Below, in pieces: positions 17,266-29,100 of a stretch of 64,000 nucleotides of DNA. Position numbers and translations under genes: made by a program. Location of the stretch: the NCBI RefSeq assembly GCF_947623445.1, contig NW_027508268.1, positions 1 through 64,000 of the forward strand, in the 5' to 3' direction. Source of the stretch: Clavelina lepadiformis. Its lineage: Eukaryota; Chordata; Ascidiacea; Aplousobranchia; Clavelinidae. The notes below the pieces were generated by a model that was not told the DNA's origin, did no database searches, and saw only the letters and a program-made list of their open reading frames with translations. Every line of letters starts with the position of its first letter. The first letter of the stretch is position 1.

Positions 17266-18439
17266 TACTAGTTTGTCGGGTATTTTTTTTGCCATGTACG
17301 TTACTGTAGTTAGATCTAGCCTAGTAAAAGGCTTCCTTGTCGATTTTATAGGTTTGTGCAATGCTTCGTGTATGAGCAAATGAAGTGTTACATAACCAAT
17401 ACAGTAAAAAATATTACCAAAAAATTTGTTTTTTTTTCAATCTTATCCACCTCACAATTGTGCGTTGACTGTGGTACCCTTCTGTTTTTAATAAATTAAA
17501 ACACTAAAAAACATTAAGTGATGACATTAGTTGACATTAATAGTTTGTTGATTTTTTGTATACATATATGGTCTTTTTATAACAAAACTGCGTCACAATT
17601 TTGACATGAACCAACACTTAGCGTTTTACTAGAAATCAGGTAAAAAATTGCTTATCGCTTATTATCTAGTTACCCGGTTAACTAAAGTATAAATATCCGG
17701 ATATATTCATAATCCGAATAGTAAATATTATGGATATCAAATATCCTATGATATCTCTGGTCATGATAGGCCAAATATCCCAAAAACTGTCACTATTAAG
17801 CGATAATAAACAAATATAGTTTCAAATTTACAAAACTTACAAAATAATTGCATGAATGCTTTGCATGCCAGGAATATTGATAACAGTTTCCCGTTGACAG
17901 TACTTATTTACTTGTACGCTGTCTATTTGATACATTGTCTGATATGCATATGCTTTGTGAAGCTCGTTGACTAAATTGGTTTGCTACCACCTATTCTGAC
18001 TTCGGAATTTTTGTCCACGTTTGTGAGTTGTCTGCTTATTTTGGAGGATAAAGTTTCCATACCGAAATTTTCTAATTACACTCCTAGCACTGTAGTCGCT
18101 TATTTAAAGCCCTCAATTCATGAACAAGTATAGTTAGGTATAACCTTTCAGAAAAGTTTGACTTATGACATATTTATGTGCAAGCAAATGGACAAGTGGA
18201 AAGTTTCCAAAAAGCCTGGAAATTATGGATAACTTGATTATATGTCTTGTGTATATTCAGAAAAATTGGTAAACTTTCATACACCGTCTAAACATAATAT
18301 TCATCATCGCTTTAAAAATAAATCTTCTCTTCTATTTTCAAACAAAATTTATTGGTCCAATATTACTGCATAGCCAATTAGCCATCTGCTTTTCATCTGT
18401 GGCTTCAGGTCTTCAAAAACTGACCAATTAACTGATCTT

Positions 18440-18905
18440 CAGAGGTGGGTGGTACTTGAAACTGAAAGTACCTTAGCTCGATAACGGTACTTGTACTTGG
18501 AAAAAAATATACAGACGATTCCGATATTCGGTACTATTTAAAAAAAAGTAGTACCGTACTTTGTCGGTACCGGTACTTTTTGTGTAAAAGATGCTGCTGC
18601 AAACGCAATGCTTGCCGCTATTATGCCCCTGGTAAAGGTTAGTCCATGTAAAAACATATGTGACGTTAATCGCTTGCAATTTTACTTGAAATTTCTGTAT
18701 CAAAAAGATCAACATTGCTAAAATTAGTATTAAGGATTAATTAACATGTATTTTTGAACACATACTTTTTAAAATTTTGAAATTATCACACGAAAAGTAC
18801 CGAGACTGACTGAAATTTTGTGAAAAAAGTAATTCGATACGGAGATTTGCTATTTTTTTTTCAAAAGTACCTATGGTACCGGTAGTGAAAAAGTACCCAC
18901 CTATG
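18440..18905. mobile_element. hAT-type non-autonomous element (466 bp)
   Basis: The TIRs are CAGAGGTGGGTGGTACTT and, at the right (reverse complement), CATAGGTGGGTACTTTT. The flanks are ctgatctt (18432-18439) and ctgatttt (18906-18913), an 8-bp duplication with one mismatch. The interior is rich in GGTACC and AAGTACC motifs on both strands, a likely subterminal binding-site array. Confidence 0.85.
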
Positions 18906-18999
18906 CTGATTTTATAAATTAAAGAGCAGCTGTGCAGTTGTGCATTTTACTTTATCAAACATGTTGATATTCAGCAAACTTAGAGCTTTTTATAAATTT

Positions 19000-20100
19000 A
19001 TTGGTATGCGCTATTGTTTAGTTTCTGATGAATTTTTTGCTTGCTCAGTATTTTTGCTTCTACAAATGATCACATCCATTGGTGGTTACCAGTTTGGGTG
19101 AGTCAAGCCAATTATTGTTAATCACTGTACTGGTTTGTATGAATTCAGAGTTGGATACATGCTGGGCTAGATTTTGTATTAGGTCTTTCCATAACAAATC
19201 AACAACAAAATTTGAAACTTAAGTCTTTAATTTTAGGAAAAATAAAGATTTTTTATCAATGCTGGATAAGTAGCATTTTAAAAAAGAGCTAACAGAGGTG
19301 TATCGTTGTTTAAAAGTACGATTTTTAATGTCAGTTATTATTGAAACAATCAGCTTTGCATTGGTGACATAGAGGTTGGAGGTGACTTAGGTGGCAGAAT
19401 TAAAGTTGAAACCATGTTTCTTGGACATCTTATCAATTTGTTTTCACTTTAAACCAAACTTTTAGTAATTTCAGTTTGGGGTTCAATGCGCATAAACTTT
19501 TCAAAATCAGTCAAGTGTAACTGGTAGAATACATTCTATTTCTACTCATATTCTGTGTATCGCAACTCTCTAAAAATAAGGATTTGCTGTAGAAGGGGGT
19601 GTGGAAATATATTCAACCTGACCTATGTCTCAAAAAGTGACCTCTATAATAATTGGCTATCCAAAGAACTTGGTTTCAATCATATGTCCCCATCTAAGCA
19701 AAGATAACCCAATATAATTAATGTCAAAAATCACTTATTAAAATGGTTGAAATTGCAACTCCACAACCATTTGTCTGATTTGCACAAAAACACTATTTTG
19801 TTTAGAGATTAGAGTAGATTTCTTTCTTTAAAGATAAATTTCAGCAAAATCTAAGACTTTATGGACTAAAGGTTTGGGTTGATCTCCTGTTCTAGTTGGT
19901 TAATTTTATGTTATTGCAAGGTTTGTTGTTTCCCATTAACTATTGTAACATTCCCTCACTTACACACTCCAAAAAGAATGATTTTATTTGCATATGTCGT
20001 AGCCTTTACCATGAAGTTCTCTGGTCTAATACCTCCAGTTGACAGCACATGCCCCATAAATGTAAATTTTGACATGTTGAACTGGCACTTTTTTCGATTC
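19000..20100. other. Intergenic, nothing recognised
   Basis: Unique-looking AT-rich sequence with no supported exon, RNA gene or bounded repeat. Short open frames are of chance size and composition. Confidence 0.5.
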
Positions 20101-20112
20101 GTTTTTAATATT

Positions 20113-20190
20113 TCATAAATTGGTGCCCCGAGTGAGGATCGAACTCACGACCTTGTGATTATGAGACTCACTCGGGGCACCAATTTATGA
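20113..20190 (-). pseudogene. tRNA-Met(CAT) 3'-half hairpin with CCA end
   Basis: On the minus strand the sequence contains the elongator tRNA-Met 3' half: anticodon region TCTCATAATC, AAGGTCGTGAGTTCGATCC (T arm) and TCGGGGCACCA, including the CCA tail. The 5' half of the tRNA is absent. In its place is an exact inverted copy of the 3' acceptor and T-stem strand, so 20113-20136 and 20167-20190 form a perfect 24-bp stem around a 30-base loop. A functional tRNA is unlikely because the D arm is lost. A genomic CCA suggests origin from a mature tRNA by reverse transcription. Confidence 0.75.
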
Positions 20191-20439
20191 CATATTAAAA
20201 TTTTCGTTTGTGTATTACTTGTGTGAAGTATTTCACAACAAACTCATCTGTCATAAAGACCGCGTATGCTGGCGGCTATTGTTGGAACATGAGCGAGGAC
20301 GATTGATGGTTGATGACTTATTTTACTTGTGCGTCGATGATATGAGCTCTCATTTCTCAAACGGTGTGATTATGCTGTTAGTTGCTTAATTCTGTCTATA
20401 CAAATTACTAAATTATAAAGTTCCTATTTTATTTAATTA

Positions 20440-20700
20440 TAAGACACAAAGGCTTTTGCCTTTGGGCAAATCTTACTGAATGTTACATTACGCTTAGTAA
20501 CAAGTGAAATCGATCACGTGAAAAGGAAAGATTGTAAACATTACATCGATATATATATGTGACACACAAGTTCAATCGACGTCATTAAGGAGAATTCAAG
20601 TCAGGTCAACAACTAAATTGCAAGATCTCAAAATAAAATTCAAGCATCTCAAAAAACAACTCATGACTCATGACGTAATCGTCAGAAGCTGACAGCAGTT
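20440..20700 (-). repeat. Inverted copy of the 8580-9070 repeat, 3' part
   Basis: On the minus strand this block aligns with 8810-9070. Shared words include GAGTTGTTTT, TTCTCCTTAATGACGT, AATGTTTACAATCTTTC and AAAGCCTTTGTGTCT. The two are clearly homologous but diverged. No coding content was seen. Confidence 0.65.
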
Positions 20701-21756
20701 TTCTGTCTTGAATTCCTGTCCATTTTGCAGCAAACAGCAAAGTGATCAGTGATCCCACATTTGCGGCACTTTCTTTGTTTGACTGAACATTTTGGGTCCT
20801 TTTCTATGTGACCTTCTCGTCGACACCTGTAGCATTTTCCTCGTCTTTGCTCCTCGCACCTGGCTGGCTAAGTCAATCAGACTCGTCTTATGTCATATCA
20901 TTTACTTATGTTGTATACATTGTACCCGTTTGCTTAAGTCGACAGTTGGCTAAATTTACAGTTTGTTTTTGTTCCCCTTTGGGCATAAAGTTAGGTGAGT
21001 TTTACTGTGAACAGCACATCGTCACTTTCATTTACATTCCAGACATACACTACGAAAAATTTCGCCCTATTATTGTTTTGATTTCGATTATTGTTATACC
21101 TTGCTAAACTGACATTTTGTGACAAAACAAAGTGGTCTAACTGTACCATATGTACAATATACTGATGTATAAGACCCCTTTTTGACAAAATAATGGGCCA
21201 ATAAATGAGAGGGGGCTTATATGCCCAACCTAAAATCTGAAAAGTTTATTTCTTACCGGCCAAAGTTCTGTTTGTGCGATGCGAAACAGACCACACATGA
21301 TCATCTTTCAACAACAATTTAGGATAAATTTACACACGAAGTAATTTTTCAATTCTGTTTAACGTATTGTTGAAAATTATTGATTGTCAACATACCGGTA
21401 ATTTAGATGCTTCAAACATTTTTACATAGTAAAATTTGCTCCTAGAGCATAGGTGCCGAAGTTTACAAAATGTAGGGCGGAAAAGTTAATGGGTTCAGAT
21501 GTTTGGGAATTCCCCGTGTCAAAGATTGTTGTAAATTGCTTTTTATAAAATTTCTAGACTTGTTGGTTATGCTAACCTGCCACTTATAGCACAATTGTAT
21601 TTCTATTCATGTCTTAGTGCTTTGCCACTTTTTTTTGCATACGGATCGCTGGGATCATGTTCTTTGTTCTACCATACGTCTTACTTTTAGTTCTGTGAAG
21701 TTTACGGCAAAAAATGAACGACATTCTTATACGCATTATTCAATCATTATCTATTA

Positions 21757-22571
21757 CAGTGAGACCTCGTTAATCCGGACCACTTCGTTTCGTCAAAAAA
21801 TGTCGGTTTAGCGGGGTATCCGGATTATCGGAAAGTAAAAAATCAATCAATCTTGCAAATGCAGTACTGCGTGTTCAAAACGCAGTATGCACCTTACTCC
21901 AATTCTAAGTACCGAGTTTCTGGCTGGACAGCAACTAAAATAAAATTATATTTTTTGTATGATCCGACCCAGTGTCGAACCCCAGAACCACCGTATTAAA
22001 GACGAATGCTCTAAGCCAGAAGTGACAAACATGCGGCCGCAAATCGGTTTGACAACCGCTGTTGCATGGCGAAGCATTCCGGCGGGACCAGCAGTCTTGA
22101 ACCTTCTTTGACCTGTTTCTAATCTTTGCGCAATGCGATATCAAAAGCTGATAGCACGATTGAGTTGCAGCAGTAGGCTATGTCTTCAATAGATTGCCGC
22201 ACTCAACCGATGTACTGTACGTATTTTTATGCGACGGCGGAAGCGTGGTTTTGATTTCACATTTGAATCACATTTCAGTTAAGACCGCAACGTTATTATG
22301 CGTAGATAATCGGGTATTGTTTCGTCAACTAACTACATACTGTATTAGGACAATCGTGAATCATTTTCGCTTAACTGTTAATAATCCGGTTTATCGGATT
22401 TTATTGCTATTGATTTAGCACATTTGTTCCAAAACTTTTGTGTCGGAGTCGGACAGCGGGGTTTCCGGATTAAAGGGGTAAAATGCATAGGAAGAAATCC
22501 GTTCCCGGCAGTTTTGTGTCGGATAGCGGGGATTCCGGTTCATCGAGGTCCGGATTAACGAGGTCTCACTG
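21757..22571. mobile_element. Pogo-like MITE, copy A (815 bp)
   Basis: The TIR CAGTGAGACCTCGTTAATCC is present at both ends, with several more bases matching inward. TA dinucleotides flank it at 21755-21756 and 22572-22573, as expected for the Tc1/mariner/pogo group. A nearly identical copy lies at 41654-42589. The interior includes a tRNA-like segment on the minus strand (A-box-like TGGCTTAGAGCA at 22019-22008, B-box-like GGTTCGACA at 21981-21973), so a SINE-type sequence was probably captured. No transposase is present. Confidence 0.88.
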
Positions 22572-22870
22572 TATTTGTTTATTGTTCGTTTTTTATTTTA
22601 TTCGCATTAAAAAAACGAAACAGATCTAAGAAAATTAGCAGCAACGATTACTGAATATACTTCTATTTGACACATAATCAAGAACGTTAAAATTTTCAAC
22701 CCTGCAGTAAAGTATCTCGTCTGTGATTTTCTGCACCCTCTTCTAGTTTTGCACTCGCTATTCTCTTTAAACTCTTCGCATGCGTCGTCCCAAGGTTATT
22801 TTTGGTCATTATGTTTGTCTGTACAGACGTAACACCAGAGTTGGGAAAACACTTCCAACAAAAGCATATA

Positions 22871-23628
22871 CAGTCGAATCCGGTTAATTGCATAGTCAAT
22901 TTGCCAAGCGTTTTTATGCGATTAAACGAATTATGCGTTTATGCGAAAGTGCAAATTCCACTTATTTTCTTACTTGACGTGCGAAGCTGGTCACGTGTAA
23001 AGACGTCAACACGCAAAACACTAACGTTTATTGTGTATTGCAATCATCCATTCATTCAAACGCGCAAAAGATGAAAACATGCTTTCTTGCATTTGTGTTT
23101 TTAAACGAACAAATGTGGCCATTCGCCCGCCCATCCGCCCCTTCAAACTGTAGTCGTTGGCGAATTGTATGAAGTACATGCAGAACTTCTTTATTTTTTG
23201 GTTTTGTCACAGCGATTGCGTCAGCAGAGCTTTCTTTATTGTTGTCGTCTTTTTCAACTTGTTTGTTTCGTAAAACTTCATCACATATTACGGCATCATC
23301 TTAACGCAATGCTTTCTTTACGCAAGGCTTAAATGAAACTAAAACAATGCGAATTTTAATGTGTGCGTATTGACACCCACGTGTTAATGCTTAAATTGAG
23401 CATTGTTGGTTTGATTGTTTCGTAACAAAGCGCAGTACAAGTCACAAAGCTTACGCATTGCTTGTACGCTCCCAGTGCGCGTTGTTTTCAATTTTATCTT
23501 TTAAAAACTTTTGAATAATCGAATAAATCACCTTCATTTTCATTCAATTAAGCGGATTATGCAATAAACCATTATGCGATAAAACGAATTATGCGATTAT
23601 CCAGAATGCAATTAACCGGATTTGACTG
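22871..23628. mobile_element. Pogo-like element 1 of an abutting pair (758 bp)
   Basis: The left end CAGTCGAATCCGGTTAATTG and right end (reverse complement CAGTCAAATCCGGTTAATTG) are flanked by TA at 22869-22870 and 23629-23630. The right TA is shared with the next element. Many internal copies of ATTAACCG and GCGATTA motifs occur near both ends. No transposase frame is present. Confidence 0.83.
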
Positions 23629-23630
23629 TA

Positions 23631-24561
23631 CAGTCGAAATCGGTTAATCGCATATCGGTTAAAGGGATAAATCGCTTTATAGCATAGCATTGCATAATCC
23701 CAAACCATTCCCATTTACTTGTGAAGAAAATTCAACGGTTAATCGCATAAGGGTTAATCGTATAAATCGGTTAATCGAATAGGAATTCTTGATTGATTTG
23801 TAGACTTGTATCACTTAACCGCATATTTCCTTCGATGAAGTGTTAAGTTGATGAAGATTATCCTCACCAATAAACAAAAATCATCGCAAGATCTCCCATA
23901 ACGCGCAACGATTAAATACACGACAAGACACTGAAGACAGCAGTTGTGAATTAAAGACAGCTGTGATTAAATTCACGGCAAGGCTGAAGGCTATAGAGAC
24001 AGTAGCGCGTAAATGATTTGAACAATAAAGTAAAACTTCACAAAAAAAGACCTTCTCTACAGTGATTATGAACCACAAAACTACGTTTCATTTAAGGATT
24101 GTTACGGATGGTTACATCACAATAGAAAAACAAGACTAATTTTTATTTAAGGATTGTTACGTCGCAAAGCGCAAACCACTGCAGAAACATAGAATACCTG
24201 TACTGTACTGTAGCCTACGTATACGATATAAAATGCCAGGACAGCAACTGCTTAACAAGTTGGAAAATCGGAAAATATTAAACAAACTACAATTGAGAGT
24301 TATTTTAATAAAAATTGATTTCCGTTTTTGTTTCGTGTGTTTTTTGTGTCGAAATCGAAACGAAGGAAGCTCACTTGTTGCGTCATAATGCGTTGTGTCA
24401 TTCCAAAAATCGGCGGAGGAGCAAGAATGCGTGCGCCGGTGGTTAAAAGAGAATAGCGGAGAAAATGTAGGTAAAAAACGCATACATCGGTTAGTCGCAT
24501 ACATCGGTTAATCGCATAAAAATCTTGGCAAATTGACTATGCGATTAACCGATTTCGACTG
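23631..24561. mobile_element. Pogo-like element 2 of an abutting pair (931 bp)
   Basis: Both ends are inverted copies of CAGTCGAAATCGGTTAATCG, flanked by TA at 23629-23630 (shared) and 24562-24563. Subterminal CGGTTAATCGCATA motifs recur several times at each end. It is related to, but distinct from, element 1. A 115-codon minus-strand frame inside shows no transposase motif. Confidence 0.85.
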
Positions 24562-24833
24562 TATAACCTTTTGAACGTAAAATCGCTATTATTTGTTAGA
24601 AAAATTCTGGGCGGATAAGTCCGCCCAAGTTCGGCGCCCGTGTCCTAGAGTCATTGTCGTAATTTTACTTCTTGCAATATTCAATTACAACACAATCTCA
24701 CATAATTTCATCTGCTATAATAATCTGTACTTGGCAAAGATTGTAAATCGAAACAAATTTTTCTCACCAGTGTTTTGACCAAACGTGTTCAATATTATGA
24801 AATTGACTTTATTATCCTACAATAAATCTAATA

Positions 24834-24890
24834 CTATATATTATATATATTATATATACTATATATATTATACTATATATATTAATAATT
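24834..24890. repeat. TA-rich simple repeat
   Basis: An imperfect run of TATATAT and TATACTATA units of about 55 bases. Confidence 0.8.
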
Positions 24891-25180
24891 TAATATTGGC
24901 CCTACCGCCATGCAGCTTCATGTCTATGGTTTTCTCATTGTTCTCTTTTACCCAACAATTGACTTTATTGAAAAAATTTGCCTTGGTAATAATGTAAATT
25001 CTGTGACAAACAGAGTAAAAATAATCTAGAAGAAATAAAAAATGTCAGCTTTTTAACAGTTTGAAACTTTATAGCCCCTCTAAACTTCAAGGTATTATGA
25101 TATGCTAGTATTTGCAAAATTGTAATCTTGTATAACTTTTTACCCTGGTTGCATGGTCATTGGTCAGGTTTGAAAGCAAC

Positions 25181-25776
25181 GGTTTGGTGACACTTAATCA
25201 CGCGACACTTAATCACGTGACATATAATCACTTGGACATTTAACCACGCGACATTTAATCACACATTTACAGTATCGAAAATTACATGTCTACACACGAA
25301 AAGCAAATATAAACCTGAAAAGAAATTGTTAAAATGATTAAACATTGTTTGCGCAGATAAGGCTACCGTACACACTAGGTAACAATGTCATGCATGGGAA
25401 ATGTGAGCAACTGCACGAAGATAAACTAAAATCTCGCTTGACAGATAACGGTCAACTGTGTTTTGCACGCGCAGTTTCAGTGCCTTGTACCTTGAATGGA
25501 AGGTTAGTGCCTTGAATGGAAGGTTAAGTACCAGCAATTCCTTGCAGAAACGTTGCACGTTGCATTTGAATGTCTTTTTCAATTCCCTGTATGAAAGTCC
25601 ACAATGTCGGGTGGTGGCATTGAAAAAGCGCTTGGAGAACAAAATGCCAACCTTCGACAGACAGCGGAAGGCTATAGACAAAGGCGCTGTCCAAATGCTG
25701 TCGCGTCCAAGTGATTATGTGTCGCGTGATTAAATGTCGCGTGATTATGTGTCGCGTGATTAAGTGTCGGTACACC
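25181..25776 (-). mobile_element. MULE element with 9-bp duplication and transposase remnant (596 bp)
   Basis: A perfect 9-bp duplication gaaagcaac occurs at 25172-25180 and 25777-25785. The termini begin GGT and contain tandem ~15-bp units of the form CGACACTTAATCACG, about five on the left (25188-25265) and four inverted on the right (25704-25768). Inside, on the minus strand, a decayed frame reads SVEGWHFVLQALFQ then HHPTLWTFIQGI. This resembles the conserved carboxy-terminal part of animal Mutator-like transposases (EGWH and HP-W motifs). The 9-bp duplication, TIR design and transposase fragment agree. It is internally deleted and frame-broken, so not autonomous. Confidence 0.82.
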
Positions 25777-26140
25777 GAAAGCAACAACATACAATTGGTC
25801 TTTCGAGTCGATTTTCATTACTTGCCAGTCTTACCCTCCTTTAAACAATTTTCAGCTGTAAAAATCAATCATGATTCTACCCTCTTTAATTTCCATACAC
25901 TAGTGAATTTTTCCTTGCCCAAATTTGAACACTTTTCTTGGCATTTCCCATTCTTTCCATATTTTCCTCAGATGCTAATGTTTTGTTACAATTCTTTTAA
26001 ATTGTTGTTTTTATTGGATATTGGCAAGTTCAATAAAAATTTTATTTTATCTGATATATGCAGTAATTATTGAATTACTAGAAAATTATCCAAATATTTT
26101 TTTATTTACAAATGATAATATATGATGTTATTTGTCTTAG

Positions 26141-29100
26141 ATCAAGATCAAGCATTGATGTTGTAATTCCTCACTGGTTCACAGAACAGCAGAAAAATGT
26201 TACCGTTAGTATGCACAATGAAATAAGAAAGTCTGTTTCACCGCCTGCTGCAGACATGCTCAAACTAGCCTGGGATGATCAATTAGAAAAGCACGCTGTT
26301 GCTTATTCAAGAACCTGCCCAACATTTGTCAACACTGTGCGTTTATATTTATAATACTTTACTATAAGTTTACATTGTGACATTTGCAGACTGCACTTCT
26401 TATAAAACAATATTGTTTATTAAAAGTAGACACACTTATAGCTGGTACATATACTTATAACACACACTTATCTATGATAATATAGCAATGTTATGTATTT
26501 TCTTTTTGCCTATTCTTGTGATTATTTAATCTTTTTTAAAACTGCTTTAAAATTTAGTTGTATGTTTTGAATTTTAGAATACAAGTTACAGTGGATATTT
26601 ATGGGTTGGAGAAAATATGTATATAAGTGCAAATGTAAATATTGATGAGCATTATATAAAGAATGTCATACAGAGATGGTATAATGAGGCGAAAAATTTT
26701 CATTTTTCTACTAGACAGTGCCAGCCTACAAAAGATTGTGGCCATTACACACAGGTCAGGAGTTGTAATTAAGTGTATGTGTAACACACCATTATAGTGA
26801 AGTAAACAAATCTTTTTGTGTCAGTAGCATTTTGCAACATGTTACTAAAATAATTAAATTTAAGTTTTCTTTATAAAACAAATTTTACATTCATGACTGA
26901 CATTTTATAGGAATCTGAGTTAACTTTGATTTTAGTTAAATTGCATGCTTGATTTAATGTTGGAATGATACTAATTTTGAATACTGATAATGATAGTTTT
27001 ATGAAGTAGGTGAATACTTGCCGTGACTTTTTGATTTCATTATCATAGTTTAATTCTAATTGCTATATAATATATGATGGTGTCTACAAAGCGTTACCAA
27101 GCATATTATGCATGCAGATTGTTTGGTCAATTACTCACTCAATAGGATGTGGAATGACAACATGCAAAAATTTCAAATTTGCTGGTGAAGTGTTTGATTT
27201 AGCAACTGTTGTAGTGTGCAATTATGTGCCAGGTGGAAACTTTTCACGTTAGTATTCATTTTATATTTAGTATGCTGCATTATTGGCTTATATTTTTTCC
27301 TGTTTAGGGGCTGTTAATTAAACACATTACCATGTTTAAATCTCAACTATATCAACATGGCCTCAACATATCTACTGTATATACCAGTGGTTCTCAATCC
27401 TTCATGGTTCGTGGCCCCTGCTCATCAATAAAAAATGTGGATTGTTGGTTGTAAAATACTTTTTACTTCACCACTGAGTGTGTAGTAGCCTTCGAGCCGC
27501 TAATTTTGCAATGAGCACAAAAATATGAGAAATATGTGTCCCACTTTGCCTCGTCTTCTAATACTACACTATAGCTCACTTGTGAGGCATCTGCTCGTGG
27601 CCCCCTGAGAATGCCCCATGACCCCCAGTTGAAAAATCCTGATAATACAAGTATACATAGTGGCATAATATGTTTTTGTTAGTTGATTAGTATTTATTTT
27701 ATATTATGTTTGCTTTTATTCTTTGTTGTTTTCTGGTGTCAATCACATTCTTCTCATCCGAGCAAGTAAATAATCAAACATGGGCCCAATTAGTTTTTAT
27801 AATCAGTAAATTTCTTTAGAGCCCGGCTTGTCACCATACGTTTCTGTTTGACGCATTGCAATTTGGAATAACTTCTAAATTGTGATCGCAAAAATCTTGT
27901 TAACTGGTAATGACACAACTGATTACTGAGATGAGGCCACGCTCTTAACCAATAACTAATGAAAAGACCTAAGGGCAGGTTTAATGTGCTGGTGCTTCTT
28001 TAGTCTGATTCATGATATATGTGTATGGTAGTAATTTCTTAGAATCTGGTGTAGATGGTAAACGTTTTTGCCTTTGACTGATTTGAACAGGAATCCTCAC
28101 TGGCCCCGAAAACTAGATTAGCACACAGGCAATCGCGTAACGACAAAGAAGGATACTGCTGTTGACTTGAAACATGCATGGGAATGTCCCGAAAAATTCA
28201 AGTACCTGCTCTCCTACCACACCTAGATATAGTTCTAAATAAATGGTGCCTTATGATTATTGAGCTGTAGGTCAGCCATGTTTCTTTAACTGTAACTAGC
28301 CACCTGCAGGTAGGGTTACCTCTGCTATAATGGTGACCCTGAATTGAAATAAACATGCAGCTCAATTCTGATACATGGCCATGCGAAGACGGTTTCTGCT
28401 GTTGTCTTGTGTCTCACTCGCATTACACTGATGCAGTTCATTAGGAAGCCATTGAATCAACATCATTGGTGACATCTACTCTCCACACAGATTTCCAAAA
28501 GACTACAGGCAAGAAAACACTTCATAAACAAAAAACTCCTGACATGTTTAGAAGTGTGAGTCAGCTATGTCTCTGTATTTTTGTAGGGTATCCTCCATGT
28601 TGATACACTTGGTCTCGCAGTTAAGTTGACTCGTTTAAGCTGTTTTCTTCGTTTAAATGTGACTACCCAGAAAGGGCTGTTTTACAGGATAACATGCAGG
28701 TTAAAACATCACTGATAACTTAATTTAGTAAAAAGTACACTTCACAATAGGTTTTAATAGAACGCAGGTATATCACAAACATAAAAAACCAAACACGTCT
28801 ACTAACCAATTAAAGCATTGCATAAATGACCGCTATTAAAAACACACATTTAATCCAACAACCATGAAAATGTTGTAGCGATAGCAGGCCAAAAAACACT
28901 AAGAGAAAAGTTTTTGGTTAACCACTTATAAATGCAAGAAAAATATATTGCATCTACTTCCAAACAAGCCTGCATGTAATACAGGGTTCTCAACCTATTT
29001 TTATCATACCCATTTTTGCTTTTTGATACCATGTTGCAAATTATAGAATGGAATAAACAAGGCAGGCTAGTGTCCTTTGTATTCTTGCCTGAACGTTTTC

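Noticed and set aside
20113..20190. A functional tRNA-Met gene.
   Set aside because: The D arm and native 5' half are missing and the CCA is encoded, so it is a tRNA-derived hairpin.
25186..25770. A CRISPR-like array, because short units repeat at regular spacing.
   Set aside because: The units are contiguous without spacers, inverted at the other end, and bounded by a 9-bp target duplication, so they are transposon terminal arrays.
25711..26073. A candidate signal-peptide exon for the CAP gene (MLMFCYNSFKLLFLLDIG).
   Set aside because: The hydrophobic stretch is weak, no GT donor follows at a fitting phase, and the frame starts inside the MULE terminal repeats.
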